From the NCBI RefSeq assembly GCF_031457955.1, contig NZ_JAVDXN010000002.1, forward strand, positions 62,001 through 126,000: a stretch of DNA of 64,000 nt, given 5' to 3'. Below, one piece after another: positions 35,368 to 44,720 of this stretch. The translations under genes were made by a program, and so were the position numbers. The notes under the pieces were generated by a model. The model was not told where the DNA came from and did not search any database. It was given only the letters and a program-made list of their open reading frames with translations. Position 1 is the first letter of the stretch; every line of letters starts with the position of its first letter. The DNA comes from Mixta sp031457955. GTDB taxonomy: Bacteria; Pseudomonadota; Gammaproteobacteria; Enterobacterales; Enterobacteriaceae.

Positions 35368-36663
35368 ATGATGAACGACACCATTTATGACTTTATCGGC
35401 ATTGGCATCGGGCCGTTTAATTTAAGTCTGGCCTGCCTGACCTCACCGCTGGAAGAGGTCAACGGCCTGTTCCTTGACCAGAATCCAGGCTTTGACTGGC
35501 ACACCGGTATGATGCTGGAGAGCGCCCACCTGCAAACGCCGTTTATGGCCGATCTGGTGACGCTGGCCGATCCCACCAGCCCATTCAGTGTGCTGAACTA
35601 CATGAAGCAGCAGGGCAAGCTTTACAGCTTCTATATCCGCGAAAGCTTCTTTTTGATGCGCAAAGAGTACAACCAGTATTGCCAGTGGGCCTGCTCGCAG
35701 CTGAATAACCTGCGCTGGAATACGCGCGTGGATTACGTCAGCTACGACGAAGGTCGCGAATGCTATCGGCTTCAGGCGGTGGATACGCGTAGCGGCGAAC
35801 GCCATAGCTGGCTGACGCACAAGCTGGTGCTAGGCACCGGGCCGGTGGCCTGGCTGCCGGAATGCAGCCGCCCGCTGCGCGATCGCATCGTGCATTCCAG
35901 CGATTACCTGGTAAATAAAGCGCAGCTGCAAACGCAGCGCGCGATCACCGTGCTGGGCAGCGGTCAGAGCGCGGCGGAGATTTTCTACGATCTACTGAGC
36001 GATATCGACAGCCACGGCTATCAGCTCAACTGGGTCACGCGGGCGCCGCGCTTCTATCCGCTGGAGTACACCAAACTGACGCTGGAGATGACGTCGCCGG
36101 AGTGGATCGATTATTTCCACGCCCTGCCGCCCGCTAAACGCGACCAGCTGAATGCCGGACATAAAAATCTGTTTAAGGGCATCAACAGCAGCCTGATCAA
36201 CGACATTTATGACCTGATGTATATCAAGCAGCTGGATGGCGATCTGAAGGTGCGGCTGTTTACCAACTCAGCGCTGACCGGGCTGCGTCGCCTGCCGAGC
36301 GGTGAGCTGGAGTTGTCGCTCCATCAGCGTGAACAAGATGAACACTATACGCGCCGCACCGAAGGACTGGTGATGGCCACCGGCTATCACTATCAGCCGC
36401 CGCAGTTTATTGAAGGCATCGCGCACCGCCTGCGCTGGGATGAACAGGGACGTTACGATGTGCAGCGCAACTACAGCATCGATCGTCATAACGCGGTGTT
36501 TGTACAAAATGCTGAACTGCATACCCACGGCTTCGTTACGCCCGATCTCGGTATGGCCTGCTACCGCAACTCGGTGCTGATCCGTGAAATCGCCGGACGC
36601 GAGATCTACCCGGTGGAGCAACGCATCGCCTTCCAAACCTTCCCGGCAGAAACGGAGCGCTAA
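35368..36663 (+). CDS. dfoA: N-hydroxylating monooxygenase, DfoA type
   Basis: FAD- and NADPH-dependent N-hydroxylase of the IucD/AlcA family; it should hydroxylate cadaverine. 431 residues. The FAD motif GIGIGPFNLSLA lies near residue 11, the NADPH motif TVLGSGQSAAEIF near residue 195, and the final TGYHYQPP and HTHGFVTPDLGMACYRNS are family marks. ATGs at 35368 and 35371 are both possible. The stop is directly followed by the dfoC start (1 bp). Confidence 0.92.
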   Translation: MMNDTIYDFIGIGIGPFNLSLACLTSPLEEVNGLFLDQNPGFDWHTGMMLESAHLQTPFMADLVTLADPTSPFSVLNYMKQQGKLYSFYIRESFFLMRKEYNQYCQWACSQLNNLRWNTRVDYVSYDEGRECYRLQAVDTRSGERHSWLTHKLVLGTGPVAWLPECSRPLRDRIVHSSDYLVNKAQLQTQRAITVLGSGQSAAEIFYDLLSDIDSHGYQLNWVTRAPRFYPLEYTKLTLEMTSPEWIDYFHALPPAKRDQLNAGHKNLFKGINSSLINDIYDLMYIKQLDGDLKVRLFTNSALTGLRRLPSGELELSLHQREQDEHYTRRTEGLVMATGYHYQPPQFIEGIAHRLRWDEQGRYDVQRNYSIDRHNAVFVQNAELHTHGFVTPDLGMACYRNSVLIREIAGREIYPVEQRIAFQTFPAETER

Positions 36664-36664
36664 G

Positions 36665-39022
36665 ATGAACGTGGTATACCGCTGTAAACGGCCCGCCGGT
36701 GACTTTACGTTGCGTACGATGAAGGCAGACGATGCGCCGCTTATCCATCGCTGGGTCACGCAGGAGTACGCGCGCTTTTGGGGCATGCAAAACGATACGC
36801 TGCAACAGGTTGCCGATTTTTACCAGCAGCTGACGGCCAGCGATCCGCAGGCGGCGATTATCGGCCTTTGCAATAACGAGCCGGTTTTCCTGATGGAGTT
36901 TTACCGCGCCCAACAGGATGAGGTGGGCAAGCACTATCCCGCGCGTGCTGACGATTACGGGATGCATATTCTTATCGCTCCGGCGCACAAGCCGCTGCCG
37001 CAGTTTAGCTGGCAGGTGTTCAGCACGGTGATGGATTACCTGTTCAGCCTGCCGCAGGTGCAGCGCGTGGTCGTGGAGCCGGACGTGCGTAACGAGAAAA
37101 TCCATCGGCTGAACAAACGCGCGGGCTTTCGCTATCAGCACACCATCGATATGGGACATAAAACGGCCTGGCTCGCCTTTTGCCAGCGCGAAGATTATCA
37201 GCAAGCGCAATTGCAGGAACCTTTACCAATGACGACACCCCATCCCCTGATTAATGGACAACACCTGAGCGGCGACAACTGGACGCTGGCGAACCGCCTG
37301 CTGGTGCGCAAAGCGATTGCGGAGTTCGCCCATGAAAAACTGATTGCGCCGCAGCCGGATGCGAATAACAGCTATCAGCTGGCGGTGCCGGGCGGCGAAG
37401 CGGTTTACGCTTTTCGCGCCCGTCGTCTGGCGCTCGATCACTGGCAGATCGATCTCGATTCGCTGGCAAAGCATGAAAACGGCGAGCCGCGTCCGCTGGA
37501 TGCGCTGCAGTTTATTATTGAGTTTCATCAGCAGATTGGCATCCCTGCCGCCATGCTGGCGACCTATATGGAAGAGATCACCAGCACGCTGTGCAGCAGC
37601 GTCTACAAATTACAAAAGGGCAACCCGGACAGCGCGGCGCTGGTGAAAGCTGATTTCCAGACGGTGGAAGCCGCAATGACCGAAGGCCATCCTTGCTTTG
37701 TCGCCAATAATGGTCGCATCGGGTTTGATGCGCGTGACTATCTGGCTTACGCGCCGGAGGCGGCCGCGCCGGTGCATCTGGTTTGGGTGGCAGTGCATAC
37801 CCGCAACGCGCACTTTTCCAGCCTGGATACCCTGAGCTATCAACAGCTGATGCAGGAGGAGCTGGGGCAAGAGACCGTCGCCAGTTTTAATGCGCGTCTG
37901 GAAGCCATGGCGGTGAACCCGCAGGATTATCTGTTTATGCCGGTTCATCCCTGGCAGTGGCAGAACAAGCTGCTAACGGTGTTTGCGCCCGACATCGCCG
38001 CGCGCGACATTATCTGGCTCGGCGAAGGCGAAGAGAGCTATCAGGCGCAGCAATCGATCCGCACCTTCTTTAACCGCAGCCAGCCGAGCAAACGCTATGT
38101 GAAAACCGCGCTCTCGGTGCTGAATATGGGCTTTATGCGCGGCCTGTCGCCTTACTATATGGCGACTACGCCTGCGGTGAATCAGTGGCTGGAAAGCGTG
38201 GTGAGTCAGGACGCCTGGCTACAGCGGTGCGATTTCCGTCTGCTGCGCGAGGTCGCGGCGATTGGCTATCATAACCGCTATTATGAGCGCGCTATTCAGG
38301 GCGATTCCGCCTATAAAAAGATGTTTGCCGCGCTGTGGCGCGATAACCCGGTGGCGCGGCTACAGCCTGGTCAGCGCCTGATGACCATGGCTTCGTTGCT
38401 GCATATCGATCAGCATCAGCAGCCGCTGCTGCCCGCGCTGATCGCTGATTCCGGGCTGGATGCGCAGACATGGATCGACCGCTATCTGACCTGCTACCTT
38501 AGCCCGCTGCTGCACTGTTTCTATCAGCATGACATCGTGTTTATGCCGCACGGCGAGAACCTGATTCTGCTGCTGGAAAATAACGTGCCGGTCAGCGCCT
38601 ATATGAAAGATATCGGCGAAGAGATCGCGGTGCTGAACCCGGACGCGGTGCTGCCGGATAAGGCGCAGCGGCTGGCGGTAGAGGTGCCGGAAAACCTGAA
38701 GGTGCTCTCTATTTTTACCGATGTGTTTGACTGCATTTTCCGCTTTGTCTCCGCGATCCTCGATGAGAGCGGGACGCTGCCGGAAGCGCGTTTCTGGCAA
38801 CGCGTGGCGCAGTGCGTTCACCACTATCAGCAGGCGCATCCGCAGCTGGCGAGTAAGTTTGCCCGCTATGATCTGTTTACGCCGACCTTCGCCCTCTCCT
38901 GCCTGAATCGCCTGCAGCTGGCGAATAATCAGCAGATGATTAACCTGGCGGATCCGGCGGAAAACCTGAAATTTGCCGGTGAGCTGGCCAACCCGATTGC
39001 GGCGTTTACGCATCAAGAATAA
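36665..39022 (+). CDS. dfoC: Fused acyltransferase and NIS siderophore synthetase, DfoC type
   Basis: Two enzymes in one chain of 785 residues. Residues 1-180 are a GNAT-like acyltransferase of the AlcB/RhbD kind (VVEPDVRNEKIHRLNKRAGF) that should attach succinyl to hydroxycadaverine. About residues 190-785 are an IucA/IucC synthetase (EGHPCFVANNGRIGFDARDY, PVHPWQWQNKL, PSKRYVKTALSVLNMGFMRG, FMPHGENLILLLENN) that condenses the units into desferrioxamine. In related pathways these are separate genes; the fusion is known for the Erwinia DfoC. Start at ATG 36665 follows the dfoA stop directly. Confidence 0.92.
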   Translation: MNVVYRCKRPAGDFTLRTMKADDAPLIHRWVTQEYARFWGMQNDTLQQVADFYQQLTASDPQAAIIGLCNNEPVFLMEFYRAQQDEVGKHYPARADDYGMHILIAPAHKPLPQFSWQVFSTVMDYLFSLPQVQRVVVEPDVRNEKIHRLNKRAGFRYQHTIDMGHKTAWLAFCQREDYQQAQLQEPLPMTTPHPLINGQHLSGDNWTLANRLLVRKAIAEFAHEKLIAPQPDANNSYQLAVPGGEAVYAFRARRLALDHWQIDLDSLAKHENGEPRPLDALQFIIEFHQQIGIPAAMLATYMEEITSTLCSSVYKLQKGNPDSAALVKADFQTVEAAMTEGHPCFVANNGRIGFDARDYLAYAPEAAAPVHLVWVAVHTRNAHFSSLDTLSYQQLMQEELGQETVASFNARLEAMAVNPQDYLFMPVHPWQWQNKLLTVFAPDIAARDIIWLGEGEESYQAQQSIRTFFNRSQPSKRYVKTALSVLNMGFMRGLSPYYMATTPAVNQWLESVVSQDAWLQRCDFRLLREVAAIGYHNRYYERAIQGDSAYKKMFAALWRDNPVARLQPGQRLMTMASLLHIDQHQQPLLPALIADSGLDAQTWIDRYLTCYLSPLLHCFYQHDIVFMPHGENLILLLENNVPVSAYMKDIGEEIAVLNPDAVLPDKAQRLAVEVPENLKVLSIFTDVFDCIFRFVSAILDESGTLPEARFWQRVAQCVHHYQQAHPQLASKFARYDLFTPTFALSCLNRLQLANNQQMINLADPAENLKFAGELANPIAAFTHQE

Positions 39023-39056
39023 TTCATCTGTCATACTGGTTTGATGGTTATACTGG

Positions 39057-39083
39057 CGCGGCCGCACTTGCGGTCGCGTTTTT
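39057..39083 (+). terminator. Hairpin with T-run between dfoC and dfoS
   Basis: CGCGGCCGC, loop ACTT, GCGGTCGCG and five T. It resembles a full terminator inside the gene set, so dfoS may be read by partial readthrough. Confidence 0.75.
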
Positions 39084-39104
39084 ATCTTTCTGGAGCATAC
39101 CTGC

Positions 39105-40337
39105 ATGGCCGCATACACCCCGGTTTCCAGCCTGACCTTCAGGCACCTACTGTTCCCGCTTTCGCTGGTACTGTTTGAGTTCGCGACCTATATCGCGCAC
39201 GACATGATCCAGCCCGGCATGCTGCTGGTGATCAATGAGTTCCATGTCGGGGCCGAATGGGTTTCGGCCTCGCTGACCGCTTATCTGATAGGCGGTATCG
39301 TTCTGCAATGGCTGCTTGGCCCGCTATCGGATAAATATGGCCGTCGTCCGGTGATGCTGGCGGGCGTGCTGTTTTTTATCGTCTGCTGCGCGCTGATGCA
39401 CTGGATTTCATCCATCGAGCAGTTTGTCGCGCTGCGTTTCCTGCAGGGCATCAGCCTCTGCTTTATCGGTGCGGTTGGCTATGCCGCCATTCAGGAAGCG
39501 TTTGACGAGGCGCGCAGCGTGCGCATTATGGCGCTGATGGCGAATGTCGCCCTGCTGGCGCCGCTGGCCGGCCCGCTGGCAGGCGCCGCCTTTTTGACCG
39601 TTGGCGACTGGCGCACCATGTTCTGGCTGTTTGCGATTATCGCTGCGCTGGCGCTGGTTGGTCTTTGGCGCGCCATGCCGGAAACCGCTGGCGATCGCAC
39701 CGTCTCCATTAGCCTGAAAAATCTGGGCCGCAGCTATCTGGCGCTGGCGCGCGATCGACAAGTCATGAGCGGTTCGCTGGCGATCGGGCTGGTTTTTATT
39801 CCCATTCTGGCCTGGGTGGCGCTGTCGCCGGTGATTCTGATTCAGGATGAAGGCTTATCGCGTATGGATTACGCGCTGCTGCAGCTGCCGGTGTTTCTGG
39901 CGATGATCGCCGGTAACCTGACGCTAAGCCGTCTTTCCAGCCGCTTTCCCATTGAAAGCCCGCTGCGTTTCGGCGCATGGCCGATTCTGGCCGGTCTGGT
40001 GCTGGCCGCGTTAACCAGCCTGCTCAATAACCACAGCTATTTGTGGCTGACCGCCGGGCTGAGCCTGTATGCCTATGGCGCGGGCATGGTTAACGCCGGA
40101 CTTTATCGCCTGACGCTGTTTTCCAGCAGCGCGGGCAAAGGCAGCGTGGCCGCTATGTTAGGTATGGTGAGCATTATTGCTTTTGCGTTGGGCATTGAGC
40201 TGACGAAGTTCGGCTATTTTCACGGCGGCAGTGCCTGGTTTAGCCTGATTAATCTGGCGAGCGGCCTGCTGTGGCTGGTTCTGGTTACCGCGTTCCTGCG
40301 TGAGCGCAAGCGACGCAGTACGGTCAATCCGCTTTAA
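39105..40337 (+). CDS. dfoS: MFS exporter of the MdfA type, DfoS
   Basis: A 410-residue, twelve-helix major facilitator protein, probably exporting desferrioxamine. It follows MdfA closely in sequence and length: LFEFATYIAHDMIQPGM with the membrane acidic site, motif A LLGPLSDKYGRRPVML, and the antiporter motif LANVALLAPLAGPLAG region. Position after dfoJAC gives the substrate call; the sequence alone would suggest a multidrug exporter. A hairpin with T-run separates it from dfoC by 82 bp. Confidence 0.85.
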   Translation: MAAYTPVSSLTFRHLLFPLSLVLFEFATYIAHDMIQPGMLLVINEFHVGAEWVSASLTAYLIGGIVLQWLLGPLSDKYGRRPVMLAGVLFFIVCCALMHWISSIEQFVALRFLQGISLCFIGAVGYAAIQEAFDEARSVRIMALMANVALLAPLAGPLAGAAFLTVGDWRTMFWLFAIIAALALVGLWRAMPETAGDRTVSISLKNLGRSYLALARDRQVMSGSLAIGLVFIPILAWVALSPVILIQDEGLSRMDYALLQLPVFLAMIAGNLTLSRLSSRFPIESPLRFGAWPILAGLVLAALTSLLNNHSYLWLTAGLSLYAYGAGMVNAGLYRLTLFSSSAGKGSVAAMLGMVSIIAFALGIELTKFGYFHGGSAWFSLINLASGLLWLVLVTAFLRERKRRSTVNPL

Positions 40338-40455
40338 CGGCCTGCGCCCTTGCATCGTCAAGGGCGCACGTTTTCAGGAAGCACCGGGGGCAGGGTTATC
40401 GCCTCGCTTTGCGGTGACGGGCGGGCGGCGCAAAGCGCTTCCCGCCGCCTGACGC

Positions 40456-41430
40456 TTATTTGCGCGGAAACAATTCTTTGCGCTTATAGGGTTCGATATC
40501 CCCTTCACGACGCGTTTTCAGCAGTTTCAAAATCCAGGTGTACTGCTCAGGATGCGGGCGGACAAGTCTCTCCACCTCTTCATTCATGCGACGCGCCAGG
40601 GTCGGATCGTCCGCGTCCAGCAAATCATCCATCGGCGGCCGGATATAGATATCCAGCTGGTGGGTTTTGGCGTTATAAACCGGGAACAGCGGCACCACGC
40701 GTGCGCGACACACTTTCATCAGGCGTCCAACCGCGGGCAGCGTCGCTTTATAGGTGGCAAAGAAATCCACAAATTCGCTGTGCTCTGCGCCGTGATCCTG
40801 ATCGGGCAAATAGTAGCCCCAGTAGCCCTGACGAATCGAACTGATAAAGGGTTTGATGCCATCATTTCTGGCATGCATCCGACCGCCAAAACGGCGGCGC
40901 ACCCGATTCCACATATAGTCGATCAGCTGGTTGCTTTGATTATGGAACATCGCCGCCATCATCTGACCTTCAGAAGCCAGCAGCATGGCAGGAATATCTA
41001 CCGCCCAGCCGTGCGGCACCAGCAAAATGACGTTTTGTTTCTCGGCCTGCATGGCATCGATAATTTCCCGGCCATGCCAGCGAACGTGCTGTCGCACGCG
41101 CTCGGGCTTACGTAGCGCCAGTTCAGCCATCATCACCATCGCCTGCGGCGCGGTAGCGAACATGTCGTCGATGATCGCTTCACGCTCGGTTTCCGACAGC
41201 TCAGGCAGGCAGTAAAGCAGGTTGATTTGCGCACGACGGCGCGCGCTTTTGGCAAAACGTCCGGCAAGGCGGCCCGCCGCGCCAAGGATAGGATCGCGTA
41301 GCGCCGCAGGCAGCATGGCCATTACGCTAAACGCGCCAATGCCCAGCCAGGCTCCCCAGTATTTGGGCAACAGAAAGGATTTGTGGAAGACGGGAATAAA
41401 TTCGCTGTTTTTTTTCTTGCTGGTTTCCAT
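40456..41430 (-). CDS. lpxM: Lipid A myristoyltransferase LpxM
   Basis: Adds the last (secondary) acyl chain to Kdo2-lipid A on the inner face of the inner membrane. 324 residues. The HxxxxD/E motif of lauroyl/myristoyl transferases is HGWAVD in ILLVPHGWAVDIPAML, near residue 140. N-terminal membrane anchor around GAWLGIGAFSVMAMLP. Near-identical length to E. coli (323). In E. coli it is adjacent to pykA; here the dfo operon lies between. Confidence 0.95.
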   Translation of the reverse strand: METSKKKNSEFIPVFHKSFLLPKYWGAWLGIGAFSVMAMLPAALRDPILGAAGRLAGRFAKSARRRAQINLLYCLPELSETEREAIIDDMFATAPQAMVMMAELALRKPERVRQHVRWHGREIIDAMQAEKQNVILLVPHGWAVDIPAMLLASEGQMMAAMFHNQSNQLIDYMWNRVRRRFGGRMHARNDGIKPFISSIRQGYWGYYLPDQDHGAEHSEFVDFFATYKATLPAVGRLMKVCRARVVPLFPVYNAKTHQLDIYIRPPMDDLLDADDPTLARRMNEEVERLVRPHPEQYTWILKLLKTRREGDIEPYKRKELFPRK

Positions 41431-41607
41431 GCACTCGCCTCTATCAATAACCGGCTAATGATAGTGTCGACAGGCAAATTTGCAACGCTTACCGCAGATT
41501 GTCGCTCAACCAGGGCTAAATAACGCGAAACTGGCAGGATGCCAGTAGAAAAAGCCAGCGGAGCGCACGATAAACGTACGCTCCGTAAAATAAGCCACGA
41601 CTGCGGT

Positions 41608-42930
41608 TTAATTAAGCTTTAGCTGCGGCAACACGTCCCTCACCTGCGCCAGGAATTCTGAACGATCCTTGCCGGTCAGCCCTTCCGTACGCGGCAGCTT
41701 CGCCGTCAGCGGGTTTACCGCCTGGTTATTGATCCAGATTTCATAATGCAGGTGCGGACCGGTTGAACGGCCGGTATTGCCGGAAAGACCAATGCGATCG
41801 CCACGTTTCACCTTATCGCCCGGTTTAACCAGCAGCTTTTTCATGTGCATATAACGCGTCATATACTGGCGACCGTGACGAATAGCAATGTAGTTACCCG
41901 CGCCCGAACTACGTTTGGCCTGCACCACTTCACCATCGCCCACCGCCAGCACCGGCGTGCCAATCGGTACGGCAAAGTCCACGCCTCTGTGCGGCGCAAT
42001 ACGACCGGTGACCGGGTTCAGACGGCGCGGGTTAAAGTTCGAGGAGACGCGGAACTGCTTCACCGTCGGGAAACGCATAAAGCCGCGCGCCAGACCGGAG
42101 CCGCTACGATCGTAGAATTTGCCATCTTCGGCGCGGATGGCGTAATAATCTTTGCCGCCGGTGCGCAGGCGCACTCCCAACAGCTGGCTCTGCTCATTTT
42201 TGCCGTTCAGCTCTTCACGCGACATCAGGACGCTGAACTTATCACCTGCGCGCAGCTTGCGGAAATCCATCTGCCACTGCAATGCTTTGATTACGCTGCT
42301 GATCTCAGCGCTGCTCAGGCCAGCACGCTGGGCGCTGCTGACAAAACTGCCGTTAACTTCACCGGTTAACACGCTGTTTTTCCATTCGCCCTGTTGCATG
42401 GCGCTGGACATCTTAAAGCCGTTATCGATGCGATCGTAGGTGCGGGTTTCGCGCCGCGACATTTCCCACGTCAGGCGCTGCAGCTGGCCGTCATCGGTCA
42501 ACGTCCAGGAGAGCTGTTGCCCCACCTGAATATTACGCAGTTCGCCGTCGGTTTTAACCAGCTGGCTAATTTCGCCCATATCGATGCCGTACTGATTCAG
42601 TACGCTGCTCAGGGTATCGCCGCTGGAAACCACATAATCGTGGGTGCCGGATTCAGCCGTGACATCCTGATCGATTTCATCCTGCGGCAGGTTGTCTTCT
42701 TCCTGGACGGACTGATCGAGCGGCTCACTGGCTTCAGGCAGCAGCGTACGCAGCTGATTTTTATCAATTTCAATGGTTTTGATGATGGGCGCTGTTTCAC
42801 CCGGATGGTAAACGAAAGGCCGCCAGACAGCGACGGCCAGGGTAACAACGGTCAGCGACCCCAGCATTACGCGATGGGGACGCGGCAGATTATTAAATGC
42901 CAGGGCGACAGAGCGGGCTATCTGTTGCAC
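41608..42930 (-). CDS. mepM: Murein DD-endopeptidase MepM
   Basis: Cuts peptide cross-links of peptidoglycan to allow wall growth. 440 residues as in E. coli. A short inner-membrane anchor (VMLGSLTVVTLAVAVW) is followed by a LysM domain (DYVVSSGDTLSSVLNQYG, about 95-140) and a zinc LytM/M23 domain with HRGVDFAVPIGTPV and the terminal zinc ligands in GPHLHYEIW. The gene starts 13 bp after the znuA stop on the same strand. Confidence 0.96.
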   Translation of the reverse strand: MQQIARSVALAFNNLPRPHRVMLGSLTVVTLAVAVWRPFVYHPGETAPIIKTIEIDKNQLRTLLPEASEPLDQSVQEEDNLPQDEIDQDVTAESGTHDYVVSSGDTLSSVLNQYGIDMGEISQLVKTDGELRNIQVGQQLSWTLTDDGQLQRLTWEMSRRETRTYDRIDNGFKMSSAMQQGEWKNSVLTGEVNGSFVSSAQRAGLSSAEISSVIKALQWQMDFRKLRAGDKFSVLMSREELNGKNEQSQLLGVRLRTGGKDYYAIRAEDGKFYDRSGSGLARGFMRFPTVKQFRVSSNFNPRRLNPVTGRIAPHRGVDFAVPIGTPVLAVGDGEVVQAKRSSGAGNYIAIRHGRQYMTRYMHMKKLLVKPGDKVKRGDRIGLSGNTGRSTGPHLHYEIWINNQAVNPLTAKLPRTEGLTGKDRSEFLAQVRDVLPQLKLN

Positions 42931-42943
42931 TTTTAGGGATTCC

Positions 42944-43891
42944 TCATGCTCCTTTCAGGCAGCTTTCATACTGGCTCGACAGCTGTGAGAGGAATTTCAC
43001 ATAACTGTCTTTTGATAAGCTGATACCCATTCCCAGCGGATCGAGCGTACCTTTACGTACCTGAGTTCCTCTGGCAACGGCATCGATTACGGCCGGCCTG
43101 AATTGTGGCTCAGCAAAAACGCAGGTCGCTTTTTGCTCAACCAACTGTGTTCGAATTTGATGTAAATGCTGCGCGCCCGGTTGGATTACAGGATTAACGG
43201 TAAAATGGCCAAGTGGCGTGAGACCGTAATGCTTTTCAAAGTAGCCATAAGCATCATGAAAAACGAAATATCCTTTTCCTTTCAGCGGTGCCAGCTGTTG
43301 CGCGATTTGCGTATCGCTTTTCGCTAATTCTGCTTCAAATTGCTGCAGGTTAGCGTCAAGTTTGTCTTTGCGCTGCGGCATAAGTTCCAATAATTTTTCA
43401 TGGATTGCAACCGCAGATTGGCGTGCTATTTCCGGCGACATCCACAGGTGCATATTATATTGCCCGTGATGATGGTGTTCATGCGCTGCGTCATGATGCG
43501 CTTCATCTCCATGATGATGCTCATCTTCCTCTTCCGTGCCGGTCATCAGCAACGGTTTTACCTGCGGCAACGCGGCAATTTCCAGGTTCTTTTCGGGCGG
43601 TAGGGTGCCGGCAGTTTTGCTGATAAAGGCTTCCATATCCGGACCAATCCATACCACCAGATCCGCGCCCCGCAAGCGTTTCACGTCAGAAGGACGCAGC
43701 GCGTAATCATGTTCTGAGGCGCCATCGGGCAATAAAACTTCGACCGGCGTTACGCCGTCGGCAATAGCGGAGGCGATAAAGCCCAGCGGCTTAATTGAAG
43801 CGACAACGGCGGCGTTAGCCGGAGCGCTAAGCGCAGCGGCACAGCTCAGGGAAAATAACAGGGGAACAAGGGCTTTTTTATTCTGTAACAT
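42944..43891 (-). CDS. znuA: Zinc-binding periplasmic protein ZnuA
   Basis: Binds zinc in the periplasm and delivers it to ZnuB/C. The 315-residue protein has a signal peptide ending in NAA and the classic His-rich acidic loop (EEEDEHHHGDEAHH, EHHHHGQ, residues about 120-145). Zinc ligands include the conserved His in DGASEHDYALRPSD and HFTVNPVI. Divergent to znuCB with the Zur-type box between. Confidence 0.96.
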   Translation of the reverse strand: MLQNKKALVPLLFSLSCAAALSAPANAAVVASIKPLGFIASAIADGVTPVEVLLPDGASEHDYALRPSDVKRLRGADLVVWIGPDMEAFISKTAGTLPPEKNLEIAALPQVKPLLMTGTEEEDEHHHGDEAHHDAAHEHHHHGQYNMHLWMSPEIARQSAVAIHEKLLELMPQRKDKLDANLQQFEAELAKSDTQIAQQLAPLKGKGYFVFHDAYGYFEKHYGLTPLGHFTVNPVIQPGAQHLHQIRTQLVEQKATCVFAEPQFRPAVIDAVARGTQVRKGTLDPLGMGISLSKDSYVKFLSQLSSQYESCLKGA

Positions 43892-43924
43892 AATGCGTCA
43901 ATCCATCGTGACTGGGTGATGGAT

Positions 43925-43941
43925 TGTGATATTATAACATC
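43925..43941. promoter_or_regulatory. Zur-type operator between znuA and znuC
   Basis: TGTGATATTATAACATC is a near-palindrome close to the Zur consensus (GTTATAATATAAC core) in the divergent promoter region. Confidence 0.75.
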
Positions 43942-43967
43942 CGTTAACTTCTGCAAGCATTAAAACT

Positions 43968-44720
43968 ATGACCTCACTGATTAGTCTGGAAAATATTTCA
44001 GTCAGTTTTGGCCAGCGTCAGGTATTGTCAAATATCTCATTATCGCTGGAACCTGGACGGATTCTGACGCTTCTCGGTCCCAATGGTGCCGGAAAATCGA
44101 CGTTAGTTCGCGTGGTGCTGGGGCTTATTAAGCCTGCCAGCGGCACGCTACAACGTAATGACGCACTGCGCATCGGCTATGTGCCGCAAAAGCTGCATCT
44201 TGACCCTACGCTTCCGCTTACCGTAGAACGTTTTTTACGGCTGCGCCCGGATACGCGCAAAGCGGATATTTTACCGGCGCTTAAACGCGTGCAGGCCGGG
44301 CATCTGCAACATGCGCCCCTGCAAAAACTTTCAGGCGGCGAAACGCAGCGCGTATTGCTGGCGCGCGCCCTGCTGAACCAGCCGCATCTGCTGGTGCTGG
44401 ATGAGCCGACGCAGGGCGTTGATGTTAACGGGCAGGTGGCGCTGTACGATCTGATTAACCAGCTGCGCCTTGAGCTGAACTGCGGCGTGCTGATGGTCTC
44501 CCATGATCTGCACCTGGTGATGGCGAAAACCGATGAAGTGCTCTGCCTGAATCACCATATCTGCTGTTCCGGCACGCCGGAAGCGGTGTCGCGCCATCCT
44601 GAATTTATCGCCATGTTTGGCCCGCGCGGCGCAGAACAGCTGGCGATTTACCGGCATCATCATAACCATCGTCACGATTTACAGGGACGAATAGTTTTGC
44701 GTAAAGGACAGGAAAAATAA
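43968..44720 (+). CDS. znuC: Zinc ABC transporter ATPase ZnuC
   Basis: ATP-binding subunit of the zinc importer, 250 residues. Walker A GPNGAGKST near residue 39, signature LSGGETQRV near residue 128, Walker B LLVLDEPTQGVDV near residue 150, and switch His in VSHDLH. The C-terminal His-rich tail (YRHHHNHRHD) is a usual trait. Its stop overlaps the znuB start by 1 bp. Confidence 0.96.
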   Translation: MTSLISLENISVSFGQRQVLSNISLSLEPGRILTLLGPNGAGKSTLVRVVLGLIKPASGTLQRNDALRIGYVPQKLHLDPTLPLTVERFLRLRPDTRKADILPALKRVQAGHLQHAPLQKLSGGETQRVLLARALLNQPHLLVLDEPTQGVDVNGQVALYDLINQLRLELNCGVLMVSHDLHLVMAKTDEVLCLNHHICCSGTPEAVSRHPEFIAMFGPRGAEQLAIYRHHHNHRHDLQGRIVLRKGQEK

